Under the pieces are notes generated by a model that saw nothing but the letters and a program-made list of their open reading frames with translations, was not told the origin of the DNA and did no database searches. A stretch of 64,000 bases of DNA from an uncultured Dehalococcoidia bacterium (GTDB lineage Bacteria; Chloroflexota; Dehalococcoidia; Lucifugimonadales; UBA3495), in the NCBI GenBank assembly GCA_951813535.1, contig OX638345.1, positions 3,712,608 to 3,776,607 of the forward strand. The letters run 5' to 3'. The position numbers were made by a program, and so were the translations under genes. This document shows positions 56,306-63,969 of the stretch, piece after piece (the first letter of the stretch is position 1; every line of letters starts with the position of its first letter).

Positions 56306-57140
56306 TCATGGACGCCACCTCTGGAAACAGTCGGGTAGCTTTGCCAACTCCTCCGCCCACGGGACATTGAGCGTATAAACCAGCGACATCATTCTATCGT
56401 CAAGTACTACCTCTACGGGCGGATTGAAATGTGCTCCTACGAGGATCTTGTTGATCGAGGCAACGACGATGGGCTGGGGGTTGCCGTCTAGCGTGCTGTA
56501 CGTAGATATCTGTATGATAATCCCACCCTTCACGTTTGCTAAGGCAGTCAACGTTCGCTCAAGGTCATCCGGATAGAGATCACCTTCTGTCCTGCTCTTC
56601 CCGAGCTTTATGTCATCATATCGTCGATTGCTACTGTACTTATATGGATCGAACGAGACCAAAGTTACGGAACCATCCGGCAGCCCCACGTCAACGGGGC
56701 TCGGCAACCCTCGAGCAAACCTCTTCCGCCAGTCGCCGTAATACACCTTGGCCCTTTGGCAACCAGGCATCTAGCGCGTTGATGGTTTGGCCATTTATTT
56801 CGCACAACGCATAGAGAAGTCTCGTGTCCACACCCGGTTCACGAAGGCCGCACTATTGGGATAGCCTTCGTTGGGGTAGCCTCCTCTATGTTGCCAATCC
56901 AGTTGACGCCAGACCCGCTCATAGACCCGATAGTCCATCGGACAAACCTCGGCGCACGCTCTCGAACGTGGTATCAGGCGATTTGAGACGGTGCCCAGTT
57001 GCCCACGGCGCCATCGCATGAGCATCGATAAAGTTCAATCCTGGAGCATGTTCGTCCGCAATGTTCACTAGTTCGCAGAGCGTCCAGTGCTGCATCAAGT
57101 GTCCGGCGTTGCCAAAATATGTTGTCACACTTCGCTCCAT
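56306..57140 (-). pseudogene. Frameshifted remnant of an unknown protein (about 275 codons)
   Basis: Three reading frames together spell one protein. Frame 1, from ATG 57140: ERSVTTYFGNAGHLMQHWTL, then LNFIDAHAMAPWA, ending at a stop near 56921. Frame 2 continues from about 56941: DYRVYERVWRQLDWQHRGG, YPNSAAFVNRVW. Frame 3 passes through NALDAWLPKG near 56780, and a fourth join gives CQRAKVYYGDWRKRFARGL, VSFDPYKYSSN and MSLVYTLNVPWAEELAKLP to 56306. At least three indels separate these. The intact family is unnamed to me; the VSFDPYKY motif and LNxIDAHA hint at a TcmP-like shape, which is speculative. Confidence 0.72.
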
Positions 57141-57180
57141 TTTTGAGCAACGCGCCGTCAATCGTCGGTGCAAGTCCCAG

Positions 57181-57495
57181 CTACGCCACCAACTCGCTGA
57201 TGAGGAATTTGGGGCTGATGTCGGTGAAGTTCGGCACGTCCCCGACCAGCTCACGACCATGGGTCTTGAAACCCTCGTGTACGCCGTCAACATCGTTGAA
57301 GAAGAGGTACCCTACGGCGGTGTACAAGGGAGGCGCATTGGGATCGGTGTCGGAAATGCCCTTTTCCACGTTGTAGTAGCGCATCCCGAAGGTGGTCAGG
57401 CGCTCCTGCACCAGGGGCATGTGCGTATTGCAGTAATAGTCGAAATCGAAGGACTTGCCCTCTTCGTTCTCGTAGAAAACGGTTACCTTGATCAT
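57181..57495 (-). CDS. EthD family dimeric ferredoxin-like barrel protein
   Basis: EthD-type proteins are small dimeric alpha+beta barrels, of which some accompany cytochrome P450 or dehydrogenases, and a few act as hydratases or isomerases. The 104 aa protein starts MIKVTVFYENEEGKSFDFDYYCNTHMPLVQERL, with the family motif YxxTHMPLV (residues about 21-29), and has YYNVEKGISDTDPNAPPLYTAVGYLFF. ATG 57495 has AGGAG 8 nt upstream. The gene is 23 bp from the SDR upstream, and the pair is probably co-expressed. Confidence 0.85.
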   Translation of the reverse strand: MIKVTVFYENEEGKSFDFDYYCNTHMPLVQERLTTFGMRYYNVEKGISDTDPNAPPLYTAVGYLFFNDVDGVHEGFKTHGRELVGDVPNFTDISPKFLISELVA

Positions 57496-57518
57496 GCCGG
57501 TTTCTCCTGTGGTGTTGC

Positions 57519-58322
57519 TCAATGATAGACGTTGGTGCCGGACCCGCCGCCGGCGGCGATGGTCTCGCCGCTGATGGCGATGCTGCGGGGCGAGGCCAGG
57601 AAGGCCACCACCCACGCCAGTTCATCGGCGTCGACGATGCGGCGGGTGGAGTTGCGGGCGCCAGCGCGGCGTTCGATCTCTTCGACGGTGGTGCCCTCGC
57701 GTTCGGCCTGCTCGGCGTACATCGGCCCGCTGCGCTCGGTGCGGGTGGTGCCGGGATGGACAAGGTTGACGCAGACGCCGTCGCCGCCCAGTTCCTCGGC
57801 CAGGTACTTGGTGAGGTTGGACAGGCCGGAGTTGCGCACGCCGGCGCTGAGGTTGCCCTCCGCCCGCCGGGCCGACAAACCACCGACGTTGACGATGCGG
57901 CCCCAGCCCTGCTGCTGCATGTACGGCGCGACGGCGCGGGCGCAGCGCAGGTAGCCCATGACCTTGGTATCCAGGTCCAGCATCACGTCTTCGTCGCGGA
58001 TCTCGGCCAGCGAGCCGCGGGCCAGGCCGCCGGGAGCGGCGGCATTGTTCACCAGGATGTCGACGCGCCCTCCCAGGGCTTCGGCGGCGCGCGCCACCAT
58101 GTCGTTCACCTGCTCGGTGCTGGTCATGTCGGCGACCATGGGAATGACCGTGCCGCCTGTTTCCGATGCCACGTCCTCTGCCGACGCGGACAGGGTATCC
58201 GCGTACCGTCCCGTGATCACGACGCCGCAGCCGTCGGCGGACAGGACTCGCGCCACCGCCTTGCCGATACCGCGACTGCCCCCGGTGACGATTGCCGTCT
58301 TGCCGTCAAGTTGCAGATCCAT
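57519..58322 (-). CDS. SDR family oxidoreductase
   Basis: The 267 aa classical short-chain dehydrogenase has the cofactor motif TGGSRGIGKAV (TGxxxGxG, about residues 14-24), NNAAAPGG (about 92-99), and a catalytic Ser in VGGLSARRAEGN followed by a Tyr-Lys-type site that is altered: the usual YxxxK reads NSGLSNLTKYLAEEL, in which the Tyr is not at the expected spot. The C-terminal AISGETIAAGGGSG matches FabG-like enzymes. The missing Tyr should be noted because it may reduce or change activity. It is followed by an EthD gene. Confidence 0.87.
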   Translation of the reverse strand: MDLQLDGKTAIVTGGSRGIGKAVARVLSADGCGVVITGRYADTLSASAEDVASETGGTVIPMVADMTSTEQVNDMVARAAEALGGRVDILVNNAAAPGGLARGSLAEIRDEDVMLDLDTKVMGYLRCARAVAPYMQQQGWGRIVNVGGLSARRAEGNLSAGVRNSGLSNLTKYLAEELGGDGVCVNLVHPGTTRTERSGPMYAEQAEREGTTVEEIERRAGARNSTRRIVDADELAWVVAFLASPRSIAISGETIAAGGGSGTNVYH

Positions 58323-58374
58323 ACTCGGAGGTCCTCCCGGTCAAACTGGCCGCATTGTACACCAGGCAAACGAT

Positions 58375-58403
58375 CAGGGGGCAGGTGTATCACCCGCCCC
58401 CTG
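58375..58403 (-). terminator. Hairpin terminator after rplL
   Basis: A GC-rich stem CAGGGGGC... pairs with GCCCCCTG 33 bp downstream of rplL on the minus strand, followed by ATCGTTTGCC. The T tract is short, but position after the last ribosomal protein gene supports a terminator role. Confidence 0.65.
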
Positions 58404-58435
58404 GTACTTGCGAAGCGCGTAGTTTCGGTCGGCGG

Positions 58436-58828
58436 CTAGGCGACCTGCACCGTGGCGCCGGCCTCTTCCAGCTTCGACTTGATGCTGTCGGCGTCTTCCT
58501 TGTTCACGCCCTCGCGGACGCGGGTCGGGGCCGCTTCCACCAGCTCCTTGGCCTCGCGGAGACCGAGGTCGGTAACCTCGCGCACGGCCTTGATGACGTT
58601 GATCTTGTTGGCGCCGAAGTCCGCCAGTGTGATGGTGAACTCGGTCTGCTCGTCAGCGTCCGCGGAAGGCGCGTCGTCAGTGACCACGCCGCCAGCCGGA
58701 GCTGCCGCAATCGCCATCGGAGCGGCTGCTGAAACGCCGAACTCTTCCTCGATGGCCTTGACCAGATCGGCCAGATCCATCACGCTCATGCCCTTGATCG
58801 CGTCAAGAACTTCCTGGTTCACTGCCAT
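58436..58828 (-). CDS. rplL: Ribosomal protein bL12 (L7/L12)
   Basis: The stalk protein L7/L12 recruits translation GTPases. The 130 aa length is normal. The N-terminal dimerisation helix [21 protein letters not shown] leads to an Ala/Pro/acidic hinge, then the C-terminal globular domain [67 protein letters not shown] (about residues 60-130), whose GLKEAKxLV-type helix reads GLREAKELV. It is 50 bp downstream of rplJ and is the last gene of the ribosomal cluster. Confidence 0.96.
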   Translation of the reverse strand: MAVNQEVLDAIKGMSVMDLADLVKAIEEEFGVSAAAPMAIAAAPAGGVVTDDAPSADADEQTEFTITLADFGANKINVIKAVREVTDLGLREAKELVEAAPTRVREGVNKEDADSIKSKLEEAGATVQVA

Positions 58829-58878
58829 GATAGAAGCCTCCTAATGGTTGTTTACGATTTACCGTGGATTGATGGTCG

Positions 58879-59418
58879 CTATTCCGCAGCTTCCGCTGGC
58901 TGCAGTTGTTCGATCCTGGCCTGCAGGACGTAGGCCAGACTGCTGATGGTGGCATTGAGCACGCTGGCCAAACCGTAGAGCGGCGATTGCATGGCGCCCA
59001 ACAGTTGGGCCACGAGGACAGGATGGGGAGGCAAATTTGCCAACCGGGAAACCTCCTCGGGTTGCATGGCGGCGCCCTGCGCCACCACCGCGCCATGCAC
59101 GGCGAGAGCGCCGGCGCTGGCCTGGGCCGCCTGGTTGACCGCCTTGGCTATGGTGGCTGCGTCTTCGTATCCCAGCGCGATGGCGGTCTGACCCGATATG
59201 ACGTCTTTGAGTTGAGGCATCTCCGCCGCGTCGGCGGCGCGGTTCAGCAGGTTGTTTTTCACCACGACGAATTCAACGCCGCCGTCCCGCATCCTGCGGC
59301 GGAGGTCCACCATTTGGTTGGCGTTCATGCCGGAGTAGCCGGTGGAGATGATGATGGAACTGCGTTCCAGCTTGTCCTTCAACTCGGCTACACGATCAAT
59401 TTTTTCCTGGGTTGGCAA
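58879..59418 (-). CDS. rplJ: Ribosomal protein uL10
   Basis: L10 anchors the L7/L12 stalk to 23S rRNA and, in many bacteria, represses its own operon. The 179 aa protein starts at TTG 59418 (AGGAG 6 nt before) and shows KIDRVAELKDKLERSSIIISTGYSGMNANQMVDLRRRMRDGGVEFVVVKNNLLNRAA, with the following TAIALGYEDAATIAKAVN. The C-terminal helix that binds L12 is at about 145-179. The leader with an attenuator hairpin upstream suggests autogenous control. Confidence 0.95.
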   Translation of the reverse strand: MPTQEKIDRVAELKDKLERSSIIISTGYSGMNANQMVDLRRRMRDGGVEFVVVKNNLLNRAADAAEMPQLKDVISGQTAIALGYEDAATIAKAVNQAAQASAGALAVHGAVVAQGAAMQPEEVSRLANLPPHPVLVAQLLGAMQSPLYGLASVLNATISSLAYVLQARIEQLQPAEAAE

Positions 59419-59442
59419 GGTCTGCTCCTAGATTAGAACGGT

Positions 59443-59640
59443 CAAAAGAAAACCCGCGCTCCGAGACATGAGCGCGGGATATTCCAGCGCGCATAGGCGG
59501 TGAGCCTGGAACGCTGGTGATCCACGTGGTCGCCGGATCAATCCGGCGGAGCGCCTCGGCGGGCGGCTGAAACCGCCATTATTCCCCATAGGGAACCCGC
59601 TGTCTCGGGCATGATGTGGCTATTCGCTTGTGGTGGTCAG
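59443..59640 (-). promoter_or_regulatory. L10-type leader with attenuator upstream of rplJ
   Basis: The 271 bp between rplA and rplJ contain several GC-rich hairpins on the minus strand. The last is CCCGCGCT-N10-AGCGCGGG followed by TTTTCTTTT (59478-59443), an intrinsic terminator shape ending about 25 nt before the rplJ start. This is the position and form of the L10-leader/attenuator that limits rplJL expression. The match to the consensus leader is by position and structure, so the call is moderately confident. Confidence 0.65.
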
Positions 59641-59689
59641 TCTAACATTCCCTCGGGGGATTGGCAACGAGGGGATACCGGCGCGCAGT

Positions 59690-60403
59690 TTACTCGGGTT
59701 TCATTCCCTGGAGCGTCCCCACGTCAACGGAGAGCCCGGGTCCCATGGACGAGGTGATGTACGCAGACTTGATGAAAGCGCCCTTCACCGCTTCCGGCCG
59801 CTCACGCATGACGGAGTCCATGAACACGGTCAGGTTGTCCATCAAAGAGTCGGTCTCGAAGGAGGACTTGCCAAACTGGCCGTGAATGATGGCGGTGCGG
59901 TCGGTGCGAAACTCCAAACGGCCGGCCTTGGACTCCTGGATAACGCGGGGCAGATCACGAGCGGGCACCAGGGTGCCGGTGCGGGGGTTGGGCATCAGGC
60001 CGCGGCGGCCGAGAACCCGCCCCAGCCGGCCGATCTTGGACATGATCTCCGGGATCGCCAGCCCCACGTCGAATTCAACCCAGCCGCTTTCGACCTGGGC
60101 GATCAGGTCGTCGTCGCCAACATAGTCGGCGCCGGCCTGCCGGGCGATGTCGGCCGCTTCGCCGTTGGCGAACACCAGCACGCGCACCTGTTTTCCCAGG
60201 CCGTGGGGGAGGACGGTGACGCCGCGAACCTGCTGCTCGGCGTGGCGCACGTCAGCGTTGGTGCGGAGATGGACCTCCAGGGTCTCGTCAAACTTGGCGG
60301 TGGACAGTTCCTTCACCAGGTCAATGGCTTCTCGGGGTTGGTAAACGCTGTCTTCCGGAACACGCTCGGCAACGGCGTTGTAGCGGCGGCTGTGCTTGGG
60401 CAT
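59690..60403 (-). CDS. rplA: Ribosomal protein uL1
   Basis: L1 forms the L1 stalk that assists release of E-site tRNA. The 237 aa protein has KFDETLEVHLRTNADVRHAEQQVRGVTVLPHGLGKQVRVLVFANG (near residue 37), YVGDDDLIAQVESGWVEFDVGLAIPEIMSKIGRLGRVLGRRGLMPNPRTGTL, the signature region of uL1. Gene order rplK-rplA is conserved. In some bacteria L1 also represses its operon by binding the L11 leader; no such structure was checked. Confidence 0.96.
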   Translation of the reverse strand: MPKHSRRYNAVAERVPEDSVYQPREAIDLVKELSTAKFDETLEVHLRTNADVRHAEQQVRGVTVLPHGLGKQVRVLVFANGEAADIARQAGADYVGDDDLIAQVESGWVEFDVGLAIPEIMSKIGRLGRVLGRRGLMPNPRTGTLVPARDLPRVIQESKAGRLEFRTDRTAIIHGQFGKSSFETDSLMDNLTVFMDSVMRERPEAVKGAFIKSAYITSSMGPGLSVDVGTLQGMKPE

Positions 60404-60450
60404 TTTCGATTCTCCCTGGGGGCGTTTCCGAGAATGGCTGAACGGCGGGG

Positions 60451-60879
60451 TTAGTCGTCTTCGACACGGATCCCCATGCTGCGGGCGGTGCCGGCGATGA
60501 TGTTCATGGCCTGTTCGACGCTGTTGGCGTTCAGGTCCTTCAACTTCTCCTCGGCAATGCTGCGTAGGACATCGCTGGAAATGCTGACGCCGATTGGAGC
60601 GCTCGCGTCGCCCTGTCCCTTATCTATGCTGGCGGCGCGGCGCAGCAGGTCCGAAGCGGGAGGGGTGCGGGTGACGAAGGTGAAGGAGCGGTCCTGGTAC
60701 ACCGTCAGGTGGACGGGCACGATGGTCCCCGCCTGATTGCCGGTGCGTTCGTTGTAATCCTTGACGAAGGCCATGATGTTGACGCCGTGCTGACCCAGCG
60801 CCGGACCAACGGGCGGCGCGGGCGTGGCTTTGCCAGCTTCCAACTGGAGCTTGATGACGGCGAGTACTTTCTTTGCCAC
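60451..60879 (-). CDS. rplK: Ribosomal protein uL11
   Basis: L11 binds the GTPase-associated centre of 23S rRNA. The 142 aa length is normal. The N-terminal domain [40 protein letters not shown] (about residues 7-46) and the C-terminal rRNA-binding domain [21 protein letters not shown] at 121-141 are typical. The lysines methylated in E. coli L11 may not all be present. It is followed at 47 bp by rplA. Confidence 0.97.
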   Translation of the reverse strand: MAKKVLAVIKLQLEAGKATPAPPVGPALGQHGVNIMAFVKDYNERTGNQAGTIVPVHLTVYQDRSFTFVTRTPPASDLLRRAASIDKGQGDASAPIGVSISSDVLRSIAEEKLKDLNANSVEQAMNIIAGTARSMGIRVEDD

Positions 60880-60945
60880 TGATGGCCTCCGGTTGTCCTG
60901 ATTTTATTGAACTGGGCGTTAGAGCGCGGCTTTCGGGGACTCGAA

Positions 60946-61506
60946 TCAGGCCTTTTCCACCTGGGTGAAGTCCAACTCCACCGGGGTTTCACGTCCGAAA
61001 ACGGAAATCAGCACGGTGACCTGTCCCCGGTGTTCGTCCACTTCCTCGACGCGGCCGAGCATGTCGGCGAAGGGGCCTTCGGAGATCCGAACCGTGTCTC
61101 CCTGGGCCATGCCGATGACGGCGCGCGGCTCACCGGAAGCGACGCGATCCAGAATGTCTTCAACCTCGCGATCGTCCAGCGGGACCGGACGCGGACGGTC
61201 GCCGCCCTCTTCCTCGGCGGAAATGAAGCCGGTAACCCCGGTGGTATTCCTCACCAGGAACCAGGCTTCGTCGTCCATTACCATCTGGACCAGGATATAG
61301 CCCGGGAACAACTTGCGGCGCTGCTTGGTACGCTCACCCTTGTTGCGGGTGATTTCGTCCTCGGACGGCACCTCGACTCGCGTGATCCGGTCGTCCATTC
61401 CCAGACTCTGCCGGCGCAGGTCAAGATTGCGCTTGACCATATCCTCCTGCCCCGTATAGGTGTGGACGATATACCAGCGCAGATCGGCGGAATGCATTGT
61501 GGTCAT
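60946..61506 (-). CDS. nusG: Transcription termination/antitermination protein NusG
   Basis: NusG binds RNA polymerase and links it to Rho or ribosomes. The 186 aa protein starts with RWYIVHTYTGQEDMVKRNL (about residues 10-28), the NGN domain, followed by KLFPGYILVQMVMDDEAWFLVRNTTGVTGF with the family KxxPGYxLV motif, and a KOW domain at the C-terminus (VRISEGPFADMLGRVEEVDEHRGQVTVLISVFGR). The acidic insertion SAEEEGGDRPRPVPLDDREVEDIL separates them. ATG 61506 is preceded by a weak site. Confidence 0.95.
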   Translation of the reverse strand: MTTMHSADLRWYIVHTYTGQEDMVKRNLDLRRQSLGMDDRITRVEVPSEDEITRNKGERTKQRRKLFPGYILVQMVMDDEAWFLVRNTTGVTGFISAEEEGGDRPRPVPLDDREVEDILDRVASGEPRAVIGMAQGDTVRISEGPFADMLGRVEEVDEHRGQVTVLISVFGRETPVELDFTQVEKA

Positions 61507-61633
61507 TGTTTCAATCTCAATGGGCGAAAGCGGATCGGCTTGAAGCCAAACCGGCGACGTCGACCGACGCCGGCTTTGCGCGAGACTTCGAAAGATCCTG
61601 CGGCGAGTTGCGGTCAGCCCGTCACCGAACGGG

Positions 61634-61888
61634 TCAGAAGGGGAGCTGCCGCAAGCCGATAACGAAACCCATGCCGAAGTCGAAAAACCGGTCCAACAGA
61701 CCGAGGAAGAAACCCATCGCAGTGGCCAGGACGATGACGATGGCGGTGAGGCGAGCGGTCTCTTCCTTGCTCGGCCAAACCGACTTCCGCAGCTCGGAAA
61801 CGGTTTCCCGCAGGAAGCCGATCGGCCCGACCCTCCCCACAGCGCGGGGAGAGATCGGCGCCGGTCGTCTGGTCGATGCGCGGGCCAC
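61634..61888 (-). CDS. secE: Preprotein translocase subunit SecE
   Basis: SecE clamps the SecY channel. The 84 aa protein has a basic N-terminal tail, the conserved amphipathic helix FLRETVSELRKSVWPSKEETARLT (about residues 25-48, with the WPS motif) and one transmembrane helix (about 50-70). It lies between rpmG (6 bp) and nusG, the standard order. The C-terminus is short, as usual for bacterial single-span SecE. Confidence 0.95.
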   Translation of the reverse strand: MARASTRRPAPISPRAVGRVGPIGFLRETVSELRKSVWPSKEETARLTAIVIVLATAMGFFLGLLDRFFDFGMGFVIGLRQLPF

Positions 61889-61894
61889 AGGCCG

Positions 61895-62065
61895 CTACCT
61901 CACTTCACGATGGACCTGATGGCCCCGGCAGCGGCTGCAGTATTTTCGCAACTCCATACGGGAGGTATGGCTGCGGCGGTTCTTGATGGTCGAGTAGTTG
62001 CGCTCGCGGCAGTCGGTGCACTGCAACGTGATGACCTGCCGGGCGTCGGTGGACTTACGGGCCAT
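61895..62065 (-). CDS. rpmG: Ribosomal protein bL33
   Basis: This 56 aa protein is too short for many gene finders. It reads [30 protein letters not shown] and ends [16 protein letters not shown], with two CxxC pairs (C16/C19 and C43/C46) that bind zinc, as in the zinc-containing (C+) form of L33. It fits between tuf and secE with 4 and 6 bp spacing. Several bacteria keep a zinc-free copy too; none is seen in this window. Confidence 0.95.
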   Translation of the reverse strand: MARKSTDARQVITLQCTDCRERNYSTIKNRRSHTSRMELRKYCSRCRGHQVHREVR

Positions 62066-62069
62066 GGGA

Positions 62070-63254
62070 TCACTCCAGCAATCGGGTGAACACGCCGGCG
62101 CCGACGGTGCGACCGCCTTCGCGGATGGCGAAGCGCAGTCCTTCCTCCACGGCGATCGGCGTGATCAGGTTTACGGTCATGGTGATGTTGTCACCGGGCA
62201 TTACCATTTCCACACCGTCCGGCAGGGCGATCTCGCCGGTGATGTCGCTGGTGCGGATGTAGAACTGGGGCTTGTAGCCGGTGAAGAAGGGGGTATGGCG
62301 ACCGCCTTCAGCCTGGCTCAGCACGTATACCTCGGCCTCGGCGCGTCGGTACGGACGCATGGAGCCTGGGGCAACCAGGACCTGGCCGCGTTCGACTTCG
62401 TCGCGGTCCACGCCGCGCAGCAGCACGCCCACGGCGTCGCCGGCTTCGGTGGTGTCCAGCAACTTGTGGAACATCTCCAGGCCGGTGGCAACGGTCTTCC
62501 GCACGTCTCCGGAACGGATGATTTCCACTTCCTGGCCGACGTTCAACTGACCGCGCTCGACGCGACCGGTGACCACGGTGCCGCGGCCCTTGATGCCAAA
62601 CACGTCTTCAATGGGCATCAGGAACGGCTGATCAGTGACGCGGGACGGCTGCGGGATGTAGTCATCCATGGTCTCGACCAGTTCCCGAACCTGCTGCATG
62701 GCATCGGCGTCGCCTTCCAGCGCCTTCAGACCGCTGACACGCACGATGGGCGTGTCGTCACCGGGGAAGTCGTAAGTGCTGAGCAGTTCCCGCACTTCCA
62801 ACTCCACCAGTTCCAGGAGCTCCTCGTCGTCCATCATGTCGACCTTGTTGAGGGCGACCACGATGGACGGAACTTCCACCTGGCGGGCCAGCAGGATGTG
62901 CTCCCGGGTCTGCGGCATGGGGCCGTCGGGAGCCGACACGACCAGGACCGCGCCGTCCATCTGGGCGGCTCCGGTGATCATGTTCTTGATGTAGTCGGCG
63001 TGACCGGGGCAGTCAACGTGGGCGTAGTGCCGATTCTCGGTCTCGTATTCGACGTGGGCGATAGCGATGGTGATGCCGCGAGCCCGTTCTTCCGGCGCGT
63101 TGTCGATGCTGTCGAAACTGCGGAAGTTGGCGTTGTTCTCCTGAGACAGCACGCTGGTGATGGCGGCGGTCAGGGTGGTCTTGCCGTGGTCAACGTGACC
63201 GATAGTTCCCACGTTGACGTGGGGCTTGGAACGGTCGAAGACTTGCTTAGCCAT
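62070..63254 (-). CDS. tuf: Elongation factor Tu
   Basis: EF-Tu carries aminoacyl-tRNA to the ribosome with GTP. The 394 aa protein starts [33 protein letters not shown] with the P-loop GHVDHGKT, then [13 protein letters not shown] (switch I), DCPGHADYI and NKVDM for guanine, and ends [11 protein letters not shown]. An in-frame upstream extension of 18 codons is non-conserved and skipped. Domain lengths are normal. tRNAs Thr-Tyr-Thr lie just upstream on the same strand, and rpmG-secE-nusG follow. Confidence 0.97.
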   Translation of the reverse strand: MAKQVFDRSKPHVNVGTIGHVDHGKTTLTAAITSVLSQENNANFRSFDSIDNAPEERARGITIAIAHVEYETENRHYAHVDCPGHADYIKNMITGAAQMDGAVLVVSAPDGPMPQTREHILLARQVEVPSIVVALNKVDMMDDEELLELVELEVRELLSTYDFPGDDTPIVRVSGLKALEGDADAMQQVRELVETMDDYIPQPSRVTDQPFLMPIEDVFGIKGRGTVVTGRVERGQLNVGQEVEIIRSGDVRKTVATGLEMFHKLLDTTEAGDAVGVLLRGVDRDEVERGQVLVAPGSMRPYRRAEAEVYVLSQAEGGRHTPFFTGYKPQFYIRTSDITGEIALPDGVEMVMPGDNITMTVNLITPIAVEEGLRFAIREGGRTVGAGVFTRLLE

Positions 63255-63330
63255 GGTAGGGAAGTTACTCCTTGCTCCTGGATGATTTTCGTTCCGCCCG
63301 CGGCCCATCCCGGCGGGTTGTTGACGCCTG

Positions 63331-63405
63331 TGGAGCCCAAGGGCGGAATCGAACCGCCGACCCCGTTCTTACCAAGAACGTGCTCTACCTCTGAGCTACT
63401 TGGGC
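63331..63405 (-). tRNA. tRNA-Thr (anticodon GGU)
   Basis: Minus-strand cloverleaf with acceptor GCCCAAG/CTTGGGC, anticodon stem CGTTC/GAACG with loop TTGGTAA giving anticodon GGT, T-loop GTTCGATTC and encoded CCA (preceded by discriminator T). It reads threonine codons ACC/ACU and lies 77 bp upstream of tuf. Confidence 0.96.
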
Positions 63406-63435
63406 GCGTGGGTTGGTTGTATCAGAAATTTGGTG

Positions 63436-63523
63436 TGGTGGAGGGGGCAGGATTCGAACCTGCGAAGCCCGTCAGGGCGCCAGATTTACAGTCTGGTGGC
63501 TTTAACCACTCACCCACCCCTCC
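63436..63523 (-). tRNA. tRNA-Tyr (anticodon GUA)
   Basis: Minus-strand class II tRNA with acceptor GGAGGGG/CCCCTCC, anticodon loop CTGTAAA (anticodon GTA), a long variable arm and encoded ACCA 3' end. Length of 88 nt fits tRNA-Tyr. Confidence 0.96.
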
Positions 63524-63569
63524 ATGTGCTAACTCCCGGACAGATGATCCAGTTTCGACGATTTCGATT

Positions 63570-63645
63570 TGGAGCCCCAGAGGGGACTCGAACCCCTAAC
63601 CTGCCGATTACAAATCGGCTGCGCTGCCAATTGCGCCACCGGGGC
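63570..63645 (-). tRNA. tRNA-Thr (anticodon UGU)
   Basis: Minus-strand cloverleaf with acceptor GCCCCGG/CTGGGGC, anticodon loop TTTGTAA (anticodon TGT), T-loop GTTCGAGTC and encoded CCA. Reads ACA. First gene of the tuf operon. Confidence 0.96.
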
Positions 63646-63693
63646 GCGGGGTTGGCTCCGCTGAACCCGACCGGCCAAACCGCGCAATACGCT

Positions 63694-63719
63694 AAAAAAG
63701 CCCCGGCAACTTCCGGGGC
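63694..63719 (-). terminator. Hairpin with T tract in the tRNA-tuf leader
   Basis: On the minus strand GCCCCGG-AAGTTG-CCGGGGC is followed by TTTTTT (63699-63694). It has the shape of an intrinsic terminator, but lies between the putative promoter (63746-63774) and tRNA-Thr(UGU), so it may be an attenuator. Confidence 0.75.
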
Positions 63720-63745
63720 CTTCCGGTTTTAGCCAATCGCATAAT

Positions 63746-63774
63746 AGGTTACGCAAAACCGTTAAAGTTGTCAA
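63746..63774 (-). promoter_or_regulatory. Putative promoter of the tRNA-tuf operon
   Basis: On the minus strand TTGACA (63774-63769), a 17 nt spacer and TAACCT (63751-63746) lie about 100 bp upstream of tRNA-Thr(UGU). The -35 is perfect; the -10 matches at 3 of 6 positions, although an adjacent TATTAT gives an alternative with too long a spacer. Confidence 0.6.
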
Positions 63775-63878
63775 CGGTTGTCGGCGATTCTAAACGGCAA
63801 ACAGCGGTTTCAGCACGGGTCGCGTTGGGGCGTTGCGCTGGCCGGTCAAGGGACGGCGGTGTCCTCCCGAGAGTGGGG

Positions 63879-63884
63879 TATAAT
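63879..63884 (+). promoter_or_regulatory. -10 box of the tRNA-Gly gene
   Basis: TATAAT lies 11 bp before the tRNA-Gly 5' end; no convincing -35 box was found in the 25 bp further upstream. Confidence 0.55.
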
Positions 63885-63895
63885 GATGGTGTTGA

Positions 63896-63969
63896 GCGGG
63901 CGTAGCTTAGTGGTAAAGCCCCAGCCTTCCAAGCTGGCTACGTGGGTTCGATTCCCATCGCCCGCTCCA
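63896..63969 (+). tRNA. tRNA-Gly (anticodon UCC)
   Basis: Plus-strand cloverleaf with acceptor GCGGGCG/CGCCCGC, anticodon loop CTTCCAA (anticodon TCC), T-loop GTTCGATTC and encoded CCA. It reads GGA/GGG and is divergent from the Thr-Tyr-Thr-tuf operon. Confidence 0.96.

Noticed and set aside
56795-57025. Separate 76 aa gene
   Set aside because: It is the middle piece of the frameshifted pseudogene and has no start region of its own.
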